NCBI GenBank assembly: GCA_937875615.1
Contig: CALNBU010001027.1
Location: 1 to 8,678 of the forward strand
DNA length: 8,678 nt
Origin: an uncultured Archangium sp.
GTDB taxonomy: Bacteria; Myxococcota; Myxococcia; Myxococcales; Myxococcaceae
Direction: 5' to 3'
A model generated the notes under the pieces. That model saw only the letters and a program-made list of their open reading frames with translations. It did no database searches and was not told the origin of the DNA. Every line of letters begins with the position of its first letter. Position 1 is the first letter of the stretch. The position numbers and the translations under genes are program-made. Shown in pieces: positions 1 through 7,700 of the stretch.

Positions 1-355
1 GCTGAAGGGGGCCACGCTCGCCGCGCTGGTGGGCGCCTACGACGGATTCTTCGGGCCCGGCACCGGCACCTTCCTCATCGTGGGCTTCGTCTGGCTGCTG
101 CACCTGAGCCCGCGGGAGGCCAGCGCCAACGCGAAGGTGGTGAACTTCGCCTCCAACCTCGCGGCGCTGGCGTTGTTCAGCGCCCGGGGCCTGGTGCTGT
201 GGCCGGTGGCGTTGCCCATGGCCGCGGGGCAGCTCCTCGGCGGGGCGCTCGGCGCGCAGCTGGCCGTCGCGCGCGGCGACGCGCTGGTGCGGCGGGTGGT
301 GCTGGTGGTGGTCTGCGCGCTGGTGCTGAAGCTGGGGAGCGAGCTGTTGTCCTGA
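1..355 (+). CDS. TauE/SafE (TSUP) family membrane transporter, C-terminal part
   Basis: This is the 3' end of an integral membrane transporter gene of the TSUP family, whose members move sulfite, sulfonates or other small anions across the inner membrane. The reading frame is open from base 2 and ends at TGA 353-355, giving about 117 residues. The family is usually near 250 residues, so roughly the N-terminal half lies outside the window. The internal GTG at 29 is not the real start. The best evidence is the family signature YDGFFGPGTGTF near the beginning, followed by the NAKVVNFASN stretch typical of YfcA-like members. About three hydrophobic segments are visible: one around the signature, one at LVLWPVALPMAAG, and a C-terminal one (VVLVVVCALVLKL). 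The substrate cannot be read from the sequence. The gene is co-directional with the U32 gene that starts 54 bases downstream, so read-through is possible, but no functional link is evident. Confidence 0.88.
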   Translation, partial: LKGATLAALVGAYDGFFGPGTGTFLIVGFVWLLHLSPREASANAKVVNFASNLAALALFSARGLVLWPVALPMAAGQLLGGALGAQLAVARGDALVRRVVLVVVCALVLKLGSELLS

Positions 356-373
356 GAGGAAATCGGGCCCGCT

Positions 374-386
374 GTCGGCGGCCGAC
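374..386 (+). other. Small stem-loop between the TSUP and U32 genes
   Basis: GTCGG and CCGAC can pair around a 3-base loop (CGG), 19 bases after the TSUP stop codon. No T-run follows, so it is not a convincing intrinsic terminator. In DNA this GC-rich, 5-bp stems occur by chance. The 54-base gap holds nothing else recognisable except the ribosome binding site of the next gene. Confidence 0.2.
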
Positions 387-398
387 GACTTCCCTGCC

Positions 399-402
399 GG
401 AG
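399..402 (+). promoter_or_regulatory. Ribosome binding site of the U32 gene
   Basis: GGAG lies 7 bases upstream of the ATG at 410. It decides the start: a second in-frame ATG at 422 (residue 5) has no comparable Shine-Dalgarno sequence at the right distance. Confidence 0.6.
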
Positions 403-409
403 TGGGGCT

Positions 410-2965
410 ATGAGACGGCCGATGCACCTGCCTGAGATTCTGGCGCCGGCCGGAGACGACGACAGCCTGGCGGCGGCCCTCGCGGCCGGTGCCGACGCCG
501 TCTACTTCGGCCTCGACGAAGGGCTGAACGCGCGCGCCCGCGCCACCAACTTCAGCCTGGAGCGCCTGCCGGCCCTGGCCGACGTGGTGCTGCGGGCCTG
601 CGCCGCCGCCGGCGTCGACGCCATCATCGTGCAGGACCCCGCGGTGGCGCTGCTGTCGCGGGCGGTGGCGCCGGGCATGGAGGTGCACGCCTCGACCCAG
701 ATGACCATCTCCAGCCCCGAGGGCGCGGAGTTCGCCGCGTCGCTGGGCGTCTCCCGGGTGGTGGTGCCGCGCGAGCTGTCGGTGGAGGAGGTCCGCACCT
801 TCGCCCGGGGCACCTCGCTGGAGCTGGAGGTCTTCATCCACGGCGCGCTGTGCATGTCGTGGAGCGGCCAGTGCCTCACCTCCGAGGCCTGGGGCGGGCG
901 CTCCGCCAATCGCGGGCAGTGCGCGCAGTCGTGTCGGCTCCCGTACCAGCTGGTGGTCGACGAGCAGGTGCGGCCGCTGGGCGACGTGGCCTACCTGCTC
1001 AGCCCGTTGGACCTCGCCGGCGCGCGCGCCGTGGCCGAGCTGGCCGACATCGGCGTGGTGAGCCTGAAGATCGAGGGGCGGCTCAAGGGGCCGGCCTACG
1101 TGCTCTCGGCGGTCGAGGGCTACAAGCGCTGGCGCGACGCGCTGGCCGACAAGCAGGATCGCGAGGCGGTCGCCCGCCTGCAGCGGGATCTGGGGCGCAT
1201 GGCCGTGGCCTATTCGCGCGGCTTCTCCGACGGCTTCCTCGCCGGCTCCGACCATCAGAGCCTGGTCGAAGGCCGCTTCCCCAAGCACCGCGGGGCGCTG
1301 CTGGGCGAGGTGGTGGAGGTGCAGAGCGGCGCGGTGCGGGTGCGCCGTGCCGAGCGCCTCGCCACCGGCGGGGTGGGCATCGGGAAGCCCAACCAACCGC
1401 TGGGCGCGACCCGGGTGGCGTTGCCGGTCATCGGGGGCGCGAACCCGGGCGACGCGCGGGGCGTGCCGATGACGCTGCCAGAGCCGGTGCCCGGCTGCGG
1501 CGTGGGCTTCGACACCGGCCGCCCGCAGGACGAGGAGCCGGGCGGTCCGCTCTTCGGAGTGGAGGCCACCGCCAACGGCTGGTGGCTGCGCTTCGGTCGC
1601 CCCGGCCCGGCGTTGGCCTCGGTGCGGCCCGGACATCAGGTGTACCTGTCGAGCGACCCACGGCTGACGAAGGAGGCGAAGGCCGCGGTGGAGGAAGGCC
1701 TGCGCGGCGTGCCGGGGCGGATCCCGGTGCGGCTCACGCTCTCTGGCGCGGCGGGCACGAAGCTGCGCGTCACCGCCCGGACCCTGCGGCGCGACGTGGC
1801 GCTCACCCGCGAGAGCGAGGGCCTGCTGACGGTGGCGACGGGCGCCGGCCTCGACGTGGCGCTGGTGGCCGACAAGCTGGGCAGCTTCGGTGGGACGCCC
1901 TTCACGCTGGCCGCCGTCGACCTCGACGGCCTCACGCCGGGGTTGCACCTCGCGGTCTCCGAGCTCAAGGCGCTGCGGCGCGCGCTGGTGGCGGAGCTGG
2001 AGCCCCGCTTCCTCGCCGCGGCCCGACACGAGGTGCGGGCCGAGGCGGGCGCGGAGCTGGTGATGCGGGAGGCCGCGGCGCTGTCGGCGCGCCGGGCCTA
2101 CGTGGCGCCGTCTCGGCCCACCGTGGTGCCCCTGGTGCGCACCCCGGCGCAGCTCGAGGCGGTCATCGACGCCGGGTTGCCCGAGGTGGAGCTCGACTGG
2201 ATGGAGCTGGTGGGCCTGGAGAAGGCGGTGCAGCGCGCCCGGGCCGCGGGGCTGCGGGTCATCATCGCCACCACCCGCGTGCAGAAGCCGGGAGAAGACG
2301 GCATCGACCGGCGGCTCGAGCGCCTGGCTCCAGACGGGGTGCTGGTGCGTCACTGGGGCGGCCTGACGCACTTCGCGAAGCGCGGGGACGGCTGCGCGGT
2401 GCACGGCGACTTCTCTCTCAACGTCACCAACTCGGTCACCGCGCGCCGGCTGTTGGCGCTGGGCTGTGACACGATCACCGCGGCCCACGACCTCGACGAG
2501 GCGCAGCTGCACGCGATGCTGGCGCGGCTGCCCGCGGAGCGGTTGACGGTGGCGGTGCATCACCACATCGCCACCTTCCACACCGAGCACTGCGTGTACG
2601 CCCACGCGCTGTCGCAGGGCCGCGACTACCGCACCTGCGGTCGCCCCTGCGAGACCTCGCGCGTGGCGCTGGAAGATCGCGAGGGTCGCAGGCACCCGGT
2701 GGTGGTCGACATCGGCTGCCGCAACACGGTGTTCAACGCCGAGGCGCAGAGCGCGGCCGAGGCCACGCCGGCGCTCATCGCGGCGGGCGTCCGCCGCTTC
2801 CGGGTGGAGTTCGTGTGGGAGGACGGGCCGACCTGCGCGTCGGTGCTGCGCGCCTGGCAGCGGTTGCTCGACGGTCAGTCGAGCCCGCGCGAGCTGGTGA
2901 AGGCGGTGGCCGCGCACGAGCAGTTCGGCGTCACCGCCGGCACCATGCGCACCCTCGGCGCCTGA
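410..2965 (+). CDS. Large two-half U32 family protein with DUF3656-like region (RlhA/TrhP/UbiU superfamily)
   Basis: This is an 851-residue cytoplasmic protein of the 'peptidase U32' superfamily. Characterised relatives RlhA and TrhP support prephenate-dependent hydroxylation of 23S rRNA or tRNA, and UbiU/UbiV act in O2-independent ubiquinone hydroxylation; the peptidase name is historical. Domain order: N-terminal U32 barrel about residues 8-245 (PEILAPAG, GADAVYFG, HASTQMT, HGALCMSWSGQC, SLKIEGR at 218), with C148, C155, C171 and C175 in the C-x6-C-x15-C-x3-C pattern of family members; a DUF3656-like region about 375-530 (GTPFTL, then SELKALRRALV); and a second U32-like half about 570-830 (GDFSLNVTN, FHTEHC, CGRPC, DIGCRNT), with C728, C743, C747 and C770. 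The cysteines probably bind Fe-S clusters, by analogy with UbiU/UbiV. Oddity: after ARATNFSLERLP the usual stretch carrying the next barrel strand (roughly HxRGVKxYVTxNTLV) seems absent, and the sequence runs directly into ALADVVLRACAAAG. The start follows GGAG at 399-402. The substrate is unknown. Family assignment is firm, but the exact role is not. Confidence 0.93.
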   Translation: MRRPMHLPEILAPAGDDDSLAAALAAGADAVYFGLDEGLNARARATNFSLERLPALADVVLRACAAAGVDAIIVQDPAVALLSRAVAPGMEVHASTQMTISSPEGAEFAASLGVSRVVVPRELSVEEVRTFARGTSLELEVFIHGALCMSWSGQCLTSEAWGGRSANRGQCAQSCRLPYQLVVDEQVRPLGDVAYLLSPLDLAGARAVAELADIGVVSLKIEGRLKGPAYVLSAVEGYKRWRDALADKQDREAVARLQRDLGRMAVAYSRGFSDGFLAGSDHQSLVEGRFPKHRGALLGEVVEVQSGAVRVRRAERLATGGVGIGKPNQPLGATRVALPVIGGANPGDARGVPMTLPEPVPGCGVGFDTGRPQDEEPGGPLFGVEATANGWWLRFGRPGPALASVRPGHQVYLSSDPRLTKEAKAAVEEGLRGVPGRIPVRLTLSGAAGTKLRVTARTLRRDVALTRESEGLLTVATGAGLDVALVADKLGSFGGTPFTLAAVDLDGLTPGLHLAVSELKALRRALVAELEPRFLAAARHEVRAEAGAELVMREAAALSARRAYVAPSRPTVVPLVRTPAQLEAVIDAGLPEVELDWMELVGLEKAVQRARAAGLRVIIATTRVQKPGEDGIDRRLERLAPDGVLVRHWGGLTHFAKRGDGCAVHGDFSLNVTNSVTARRLLALGCDTITAAHDLDEAQLHAMLARLPAERLTVAVHHHIATFHTEHCVYAHALSQGRDYRTCGRPCETSRVALEDREGRRHPVVVDIGCRNTVFNAEAQSAAEATPALIAAGVRRFRVEFVWEDGPTCASVLRAWQRLLDGQSSPRELVKAVAAHEQFGVTAGTMRTLGA

Positions 2966-2966
2966 C

Positions 2967-4403
2967 TCACTGCCGGGAGCCGTCGGCGTTGTAGCGCTCG
3001 TCGCGGAGCTGCGCGCCGGCTTCGTCCCACTCCTTCGCGGCCACGCGGCGGTCGGCGGCCCAGGTCTCCTCCAGCTGCTTGCGGCCCGAGGCGAAGAAGC
3101 GGCGCGACACGCCGTCGCGCTTCCCGTCCTTCCAGCTCGTCTCGTCCAACAGCACGCCGCGCTCAGACCAGCGCCGCGAGAGGCCGTTGCGAGCGCCGAC
3201 ACCGAAGCGCCCGAGCTTGAAGAGCTCCTCGGTGTCCTTCTCGCCGGTGTCGTGCCAGGTGGTGCGGCGGAGGTGCTCTCCCTCGGGGAGCTCCGCCGCC
3301 TTCTTCCGGCCGTTCATCCAGTAGGTGGTGAAGGACACCTCCACGCCGGTCTCCCATGCTGCTTCGCGCTCCAGCTTTCCGTCTTCGAACCAGCGGGACT
3401 CCTTCCCGTGCTGCTTCCCGGCGCGCCACTCCAGCTGGCGCTTCACCGCGCCGCTCGGAGTGAGCTCCTTCTCTACGCCGTCGCGCTTGTCGTCGACGAA
3501 GCGCTCGATGCGCACCACGGTGCCCTCCCGGTTGAAGGTGCGGCGCTCACCCTGGCGTTGCCCGTCGCGGACCGAGAGGGTCTCGCGGACCTTCCCGTCG
3601 GGGTGGTAGCTGGTGACCACCTCGGGGCCGGTCTTGCCCGTGCACGCGTTGGTTCCCAGCAGCTCCTTGTCGCGCTGGAAACAGCTCGTCGAGCGGAGCT
3701 GGCCGGAGTCGTGGAAGTCGCGGGTCAGCCCGTGTCGCTGGTTCTTTTCCCACGCCACCTCGCGCGAGAGCTTGCCGTTGGCGTGCCACACCTGCTCGGG
3801 GCCGTGGCGCTCGCCGTGGTCGAAGGTGATGAGCCGCTCCGGGGTGCCGTTCTCCCGGAACAGCTCCTTCTTCCCGTGCGGCCGGCTGTTCTCGTCCCAG
3901 GTGCCGCGCTCCTGCACCGCGCCGGTGGGGTAGTAGCTGGTGTACGGCCCGCGGCTCTTCCCGTCGACGTAGGTGCGCTCTTCACGCAGCGCGCCGCGGC
4001 TGTACAGCTTGCACGGTCCGTCCTTCACGTCGTCCTTGTAGGTGCAGGCCTCGCTGAGCGCGCCGGTGTGGTCGTACGCCTCGCACACGCCGCTGCGCTT
4101 GCCGTCGACGAAGCGGTCGACGCTGGCCAGCTTCCCGTCCTGGCGCCAGGTCTTCGCCAGGCCCACGCGTTTGCCGTGCGCGTAGGCGCCCTCGTAGCGC
4201 TTGCTGCCGTCGGGGTGTGTACAGACGATCTCTCCATCGAGCTCGTTGTCGGCGTCGATGCCCTTGTTGCAGCCCATGTCGTCGGTCACCCGACGGGTCT
4301 CGGGCACCGCCTGCACCGGGGCGCTCTTCACCGGGGCGGGGGGGAGCGCGGCCGGCTTCCCATGGGGCTTCTGCGCGAGGAGCAACAGCAGGACGAGCGT
4401 CAT
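2967..4403 (-). CDS. Exported MORN_2/YwqK-type repeat protein
   Basis: This 478-residue protein is built almost wholly of about 23-residue repeats of the form xxGxLxxxxxYxDGKRxGxxxxY, the MORN_2 (YwqK-like) repeat. Databases often label such proteins 'YwqK family antitoxin', but nothing here indicates a toxin-antitoxin role. The N-terminus is a short hydrophobic run (MTLVLLLLLA) without positive charges, then a Pro/Ala/Lys-rich linker to about residue 38. It may be a weak signal peptide, and no lipobox is visible. Seven cysteines (C45, C61, C107, C120, C131, C241, C254) all fall in the first 55% of the protein, which fits disulfides in an exported protein. The ATG at 4403 is the most upstream start possible, because an in-frame TAG lies four codons before it. 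There is no Shine-Dalgarno sequence; see the possible leaderless promoter at 4410-4440. The stop is one base from the convergent U32 stop. Function is unknown; family members are often thought to bind proteins or the envelope surface. Confidence 0.85.
   Translation of the reverse strand: MTLVLLLLLAQKPHGKPAALPPAPVKSAPVQAVPETRRVTDDMGCNKGIDADNELDGEIVCTHPDGSKRYEGAYAHGKRVGLAKTWRQDGKLASVDRFVDGKRSGVCEAYDHTGALSEACTYKDDVKDGPCKLYSRGALREERTYVDGKSRGPYTSYYPTGAVQERGTWDENSRPHGKKELFRENGTPERLITFDHGERHGPEQVWHANGKLSREVAWEKNQRHGLTRDFHDSGQLRSTSCFQRDKELLGTNACTGKTGPEVVTSYHPDGKVRETLSVRDGQRQGERRTFNREGTVVRIERFVDDKRDGVEKELTPSGAVKRQLEWRAGKQHGKESRWFEDGKLEREAAWETGVEVSFTTYWMNGRKKAAELPEGEHLRRTTWHDTGEKDTEELFKLGRFGVGARNGLSRRWSERGVLLDETSWKDGKRDGVSRRFFASGRKQLEETWAADRRVAAKEWDEAGAQLRDERYNADGSRQ
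2970..4214 (-). repeat. Tandem MORN_2-like protein repeats (about 16-17 copies)
   Basis: This is the coding region of the repeat array, residues about 64-478 of the protein. The period is about 23-24 residues (roughly 70 bases). The most regular units contain G-K/A-L, then an aromatic residue and DGKR or a variant, then G, for example DGKLASVDRFVDGKRSG and ERGVLLDETSWKDGKRDG. Units are divergent at protein and DNA level, which points to an old array rather than recent expansion. Longer spacings interrupt the array near residues 241-262 (containing C241 and C254) and near the FKLGRFGVGARNG unit. Confidence 0.75.
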
Positions 4404-4409
4404 GCCGCG

Positions 4410-4440
4410 TTTCTAGCCCGAGCCGCGCGGCGCGCGTCAA
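4410..4440 (-). promoter_or_regulatory. Candidate leaderless promoter of the repeat-protein gene
   Basis: On the minus strand TTGACG (4440-4435) matches the -35 consensus at 5 of 6 bases. After a 19-base spacer, TAGAAA (4415-4410) matches the -10 consensus at 4 of 6 bases. Only 6 bases separate TAGAAA from the ATG at 4403, so transcription would start at or next to the A of the start codon. This fits the lack of a Shine-Dalgarno sequence. AT-rich hexamers are rare in this GC-rich context, which raises their weight, but the spacer is longer than the usual 17 bases. This is a prediction from sequence only. Confidence 0.35.
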
Positions 4441-4462
4441 AGCGTGCGAACCTCCGCGAGGC

Positions 4463-4711
4463 ATGGACCTCGAACACCTCCGCGATGGCCTCGATGAACT
4501 CGACACCCAGCTCATCGGGCTGCTCGCCCGCCGGGCCCGGCTGGTCGCGGAGATCTGGCGCTGGAAAGAAGAACACGGCGTGCCCCGGGTGGACGCACGC
4601 CGTGAAGAAGAGATGAAGGTGCGCCTGCTCAGGCAGGCCACCTCACTGGGTTTGAAGCCGGACGCGATCGAGGCGGTGCTCGATCGCGTCATCGGCCGCG
4701 CGCTTCAGTAG
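4463..4711 (+). CDS. Chorismate mutase, AroQ class (type II), monofunctional
   Basis: This 82-residue all-helical enzyme converts chorismate to prephenate, the branch step towards phenylalanine and tyrosine, and acts in the cytoplasm as a dimer in this class. Aligning by eye to the E. coli P-protein mutase domain places the catalytic residues in register: R7 (E. coli R11), R24 (R28), K35 (K39), D44 (D48), R47 (R51) and E48 (E52). The positions of E. coli S84 and Q88 fall at A80 and beyond the end (Q82 is the last residue), so the last helix is short. The frame is open far upstream, but homology begins at MDLEHLRDGLDELD, so ATG 4463 is chosen. The only purine-rich element, GAGG at 4458-4461, is too close to be a normal ribosome binding site. 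No dehydratase, dehydrogenase or DAHP synthase domain is fused. The stop overlaps the 3' end of the protease gene on the other strand by 7 bases. Confidence 0.9.
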   Translation: MDLEHLRDGLDELDTQLIGLLARRARLVAEIWRWKEEHGVPRVDARREEEMKVRLLRQATSLGLKPDAIEAVLDRVIGRALQ

Positions 4712-7700
4712 ATGCCCTTCATCGAGGGATCCGCCATCCGGTAGTCGCGCATCGCCTGGCGCATGAACCACGGGATCTGCGTGTAGTTCTCGAGCGTGAC
4801 GCAGGCCCGGTTGGCGCTGCAGGTGCAGCCGGAGTTGTCGGCGGCGTTGCAGGTGGGGCTGTCGCCGACCATGCCGTTCGGGCTCACGAAGGAGATGCCC
4901 GGGTCGTGCTGCACGCGGACCTCACCGTTGGTGAGGCGCGGCAGGTACCAGTCGGGCTGTCCGTCGCCGTCGTGGTCCGGCCCGTTGTCGACCTCGTAGG
5001 CCTGAGCCAGCAGGCCGTTGGCGTACTCGAGGATGCGGGCGGCGACGCCCTTCTGCACGGTCTTGCCCAGCAGGACCTCCTTGCCGAAGGTGCGCGCGAT
5101 GTAGACGCGCCCGGTGGGCAGGTGGAGCTCGATGCGGTTGGCGAAGCCCGGATCGGTGTCGGAGCCGAGCTCCCAGATGCCGAGCTGGTTGAGCCAGTGC
5201 TGCTTCGCGTTCTCCGGGAGGTAGGCCAGCGTCAGGGCGATGAGGAACTTCTGCTGTTCCCAGCCCACCTGGGCCTCGATCGGCAACGACGCGGTGGGCG
5301 TGGCGCTGCACTGGATGGAGGTGTTGGAGGGGAAGCAGACCTCGGCGGCGTCCTTCCACCACGAGACGTAGCCGATGGGCTGCGCGGGGAAGCCCTCCGC
5401 GTCGACCATCGGCGTCTGGCCGGTGGCGGCCACGCGGGCGCCCTTGATGCTCTCGTCACCGGTGAGGTTGTTCCCCAGCCAGCGGCGGAAGCCGTCGGGG
5501 AAGAGGTCGGCCATGGACACCGCGCGGTAGCGGCCGTCGACGAAGTCGCCGCGGCTGTCGGAGATGAAGTTGTCGACCGACTCGGTCAACAGCATCGGGG
5601 TCCACGCCTTGTCGTAGTAGCTGCCGGCGTTCATGGTGAACTCGGCGTCGTACTCGCCGCGGTCGGTGGCCAGGGTGTTCTCCACCAGGCGCCCGCCGAA
5701 GGACACGTCACGGTAGTAGCCCGAGGCCCCGTTGGGGATGGTCACCGCAGGCTGCGAGGTGTGGTACGCGTCGGAGTCGGAGCGCAGCACGCCGTCGATG
5801 AGCGTGTGCGGTCCCACCTGCGGGCGCGCGGCCTGGCGCGTGAAGTGGTCGAAGCCGAGGCCGGACGCGAGGTAGTTGTCCTTGAGGTCGGCGGCGAAGA
5901 AGCCCCAGACGCCCTCGAACTCGTAGCCGTTGGCCACCGCGAAGTCGCGGTAGACGTTGGCCAGCAGGCCGAGGCCCTTGGCCGCGTCGCGCAGCTTCTC
6001 GTTGTAGCGGCCCAGGGTGCGGCCGGAGGCCCCGCGCACCGAGAAGGTGCTCCGGTTGCGACGGTAGTTGTCGAAGATGTGGCCCACCTCCTGCTGCGTG
6101 ATGAGGAAGTCGAACAGCTCGTAGGGGTCGGCGCCGTTGTCGTGCCGGTACACCGAGAGGTTGCCGAGGTCGGCCCAGCGGTCGGTCGCGAAGCCGTAGG
6201 GGAAGCGCGGGCGGCTGTAGCGGTCGATGGCCTTGACGGTGCGCATGTTGCTGGCCGCGCTGGCCGGCGCCTCGCGCAGCGACGCCCAGTCGACGTAGTC
6301 GACGGGGATCTGCCGGCACTTGCTGTAGGCGCCGCCCACCTTCACGAAGTAGCCGTCGAGGGTGGCGTGCCACAGGCCGTCGCGCTCCTCGTTCCACAGC
6401 GCGGGCTTGTAGGTGGTGGGGTCGAGGTCCTGGCAGTCGCGGATGAGGCCGTAGTTGTTCTGCAGCGCCGAGTAGTGGATCGTCTCTTCGCCGACGTCGT
6501 ACTGGATGCCGATGATGCCGCCGAAGTTGTCGAGCTTCTGGAGCGCGCCCCGGCCGAGCGGGGTCCCGGCGCGGATCTGCAGGTCGTCGATGACCGCGGT
6601 GACGCCGCCGTAGAACATGCGCGCCGCGGCGAAGTCGTAGGCGCCCAGGCCGATCATGTCCTGCGCGAGCTCACCCGGGTAGTCCATCACCGTGGAGTGC
6701 ATGAACATGGGCAGCAGGTTCTCGCGCTCGTTCTGGTTGAGCGGGTCCTGGTAGCGGGGGCCGACGCAGGCGCCCGACGGGTCCACCGCGTCACCCTGGC
6801 AGAGCGGCGCGTTGCCGTTCTCGGTGCGCAGCTGCCAGTACTGGGAGCGGTAGTTGAAGGCGTCGGAGGTGCTGACGAAGTTGTGTCGCAGCGAGATCGA
6901 GTGGCCCATCTCGTGCGCGATGACGGCGTAGTTGAAGCGCTGCGCGAGGAAGCGCTGCATGCGCGCCGCGCGGGCGTACTGGACGTCCTTGGAGTCAGCC
7001 GGGTTGAAGGCGCCGAACTTGGCCTCCAGGGTGTCGGCCAGGTCGGCCACGCCCTGCGGCGCCGGCGCCTCGCTCAGCACGCACGCGCCACGCTCGGCCA
7101 GGGCCAGCTCGCGGCGCTGGCGCAGCTCCCGCTGCACGGTCGGGTTGCCGCCGCGCAGCGGAGAGGTCAGCGCGAGCAGCGCGTCCTGCGAGAGCTTGTG
7201 CTGTCCCGCACCGGCGAGCTGCTGCATGGCCCTGGTGTGGAGCGCCGCCTCGGTGGGCGTGCCCTGCGCCTGATTGCGCCGGGTGGCGTAGACGGCGGTG
7301 TTGGAGGCCGGGGCATAGGCGTCGAAGCGGATGCTCTGGGCGTCGCGCTTGAGCTGGTGGGCCTTGGTGTAGATGGGCGTCTGCCGGAAGTTGCTCAACC
7401 CGCTCTTGAACTCGTCGAGCGACATGCCGCGGCCGAGCGACCGGGAGATGTTCTCGAGCTGCTGGTCGCCGGACATCAGCGGCAGCGAGCCGCCGATGGA
7501 GGCGGCCTTGGCGGCGGTGGCCCAGTCGCGCACGTAGGTGGCCTCGGTGACGTCGGCGTCGGTGAGCTCGTGCTTCACGTAGCGCATGGTGTCGATGAGG
7601 CCCTGCGTGGCCAGGTCGGTGACGTGCGACCACACGTTGATGCTGGCCGCCACGGTCTCACCGGTGAGGGGGTCGATGGCGTCGACCATGATGCCCCAGG

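Noticed and set aside
374..386. Intrinsic terminator after the TSUP gene
   Set aside because: The stem is only 5 bp and no T-run follows.
850..2469. A 539-codon open frame on the + strand in another frame inside the U32 gene
   Set aside because: It is very rich in Arg/Gly/Ala with no recognisable motif. Long shadow frames are expected in DNA this GC-rich, and the overlapping U32 frame has clear family motifs.
410..2965. True collagenase-type peptidase activity for the U32 protein
   Set aside because: The conserved residues are cysteines of Fe-S type shared with RNA and quinone hydroxylation proteins, and I see no recognised protease catalytic set.
2967..4403. Toxin-antitoxin module based on the YwqK-like repeats
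   Set aside because: No small toxin-like gene lies next to it, and the protein looks exported.
4422..4431. Perfect 10-base palindrome GCCGCGCGGC between the divergent genes, as an operator
   Set aside because: It is made only of G and C in a GC-rich background, where such palindromes are common. It has no second copy or other support.
4217..4462. N-terminal extension of the chorismate mutase frame back to 4217
   Set aside because: The extension is Arg/Pro/Ser-rich, overlaps the start of the repeat gene and has no family similarity. Homology begins at the ATG at 4463.
3252..4616. A 454-codon open frame on the + strand, antisense to the repeat gene
   Set aside because: Its Leu/Ala/Val-rich translation mirrors the opposite-strand repeat codons, it has no domain motif, and it also overlaps the chorismate mutase gene in another frame.
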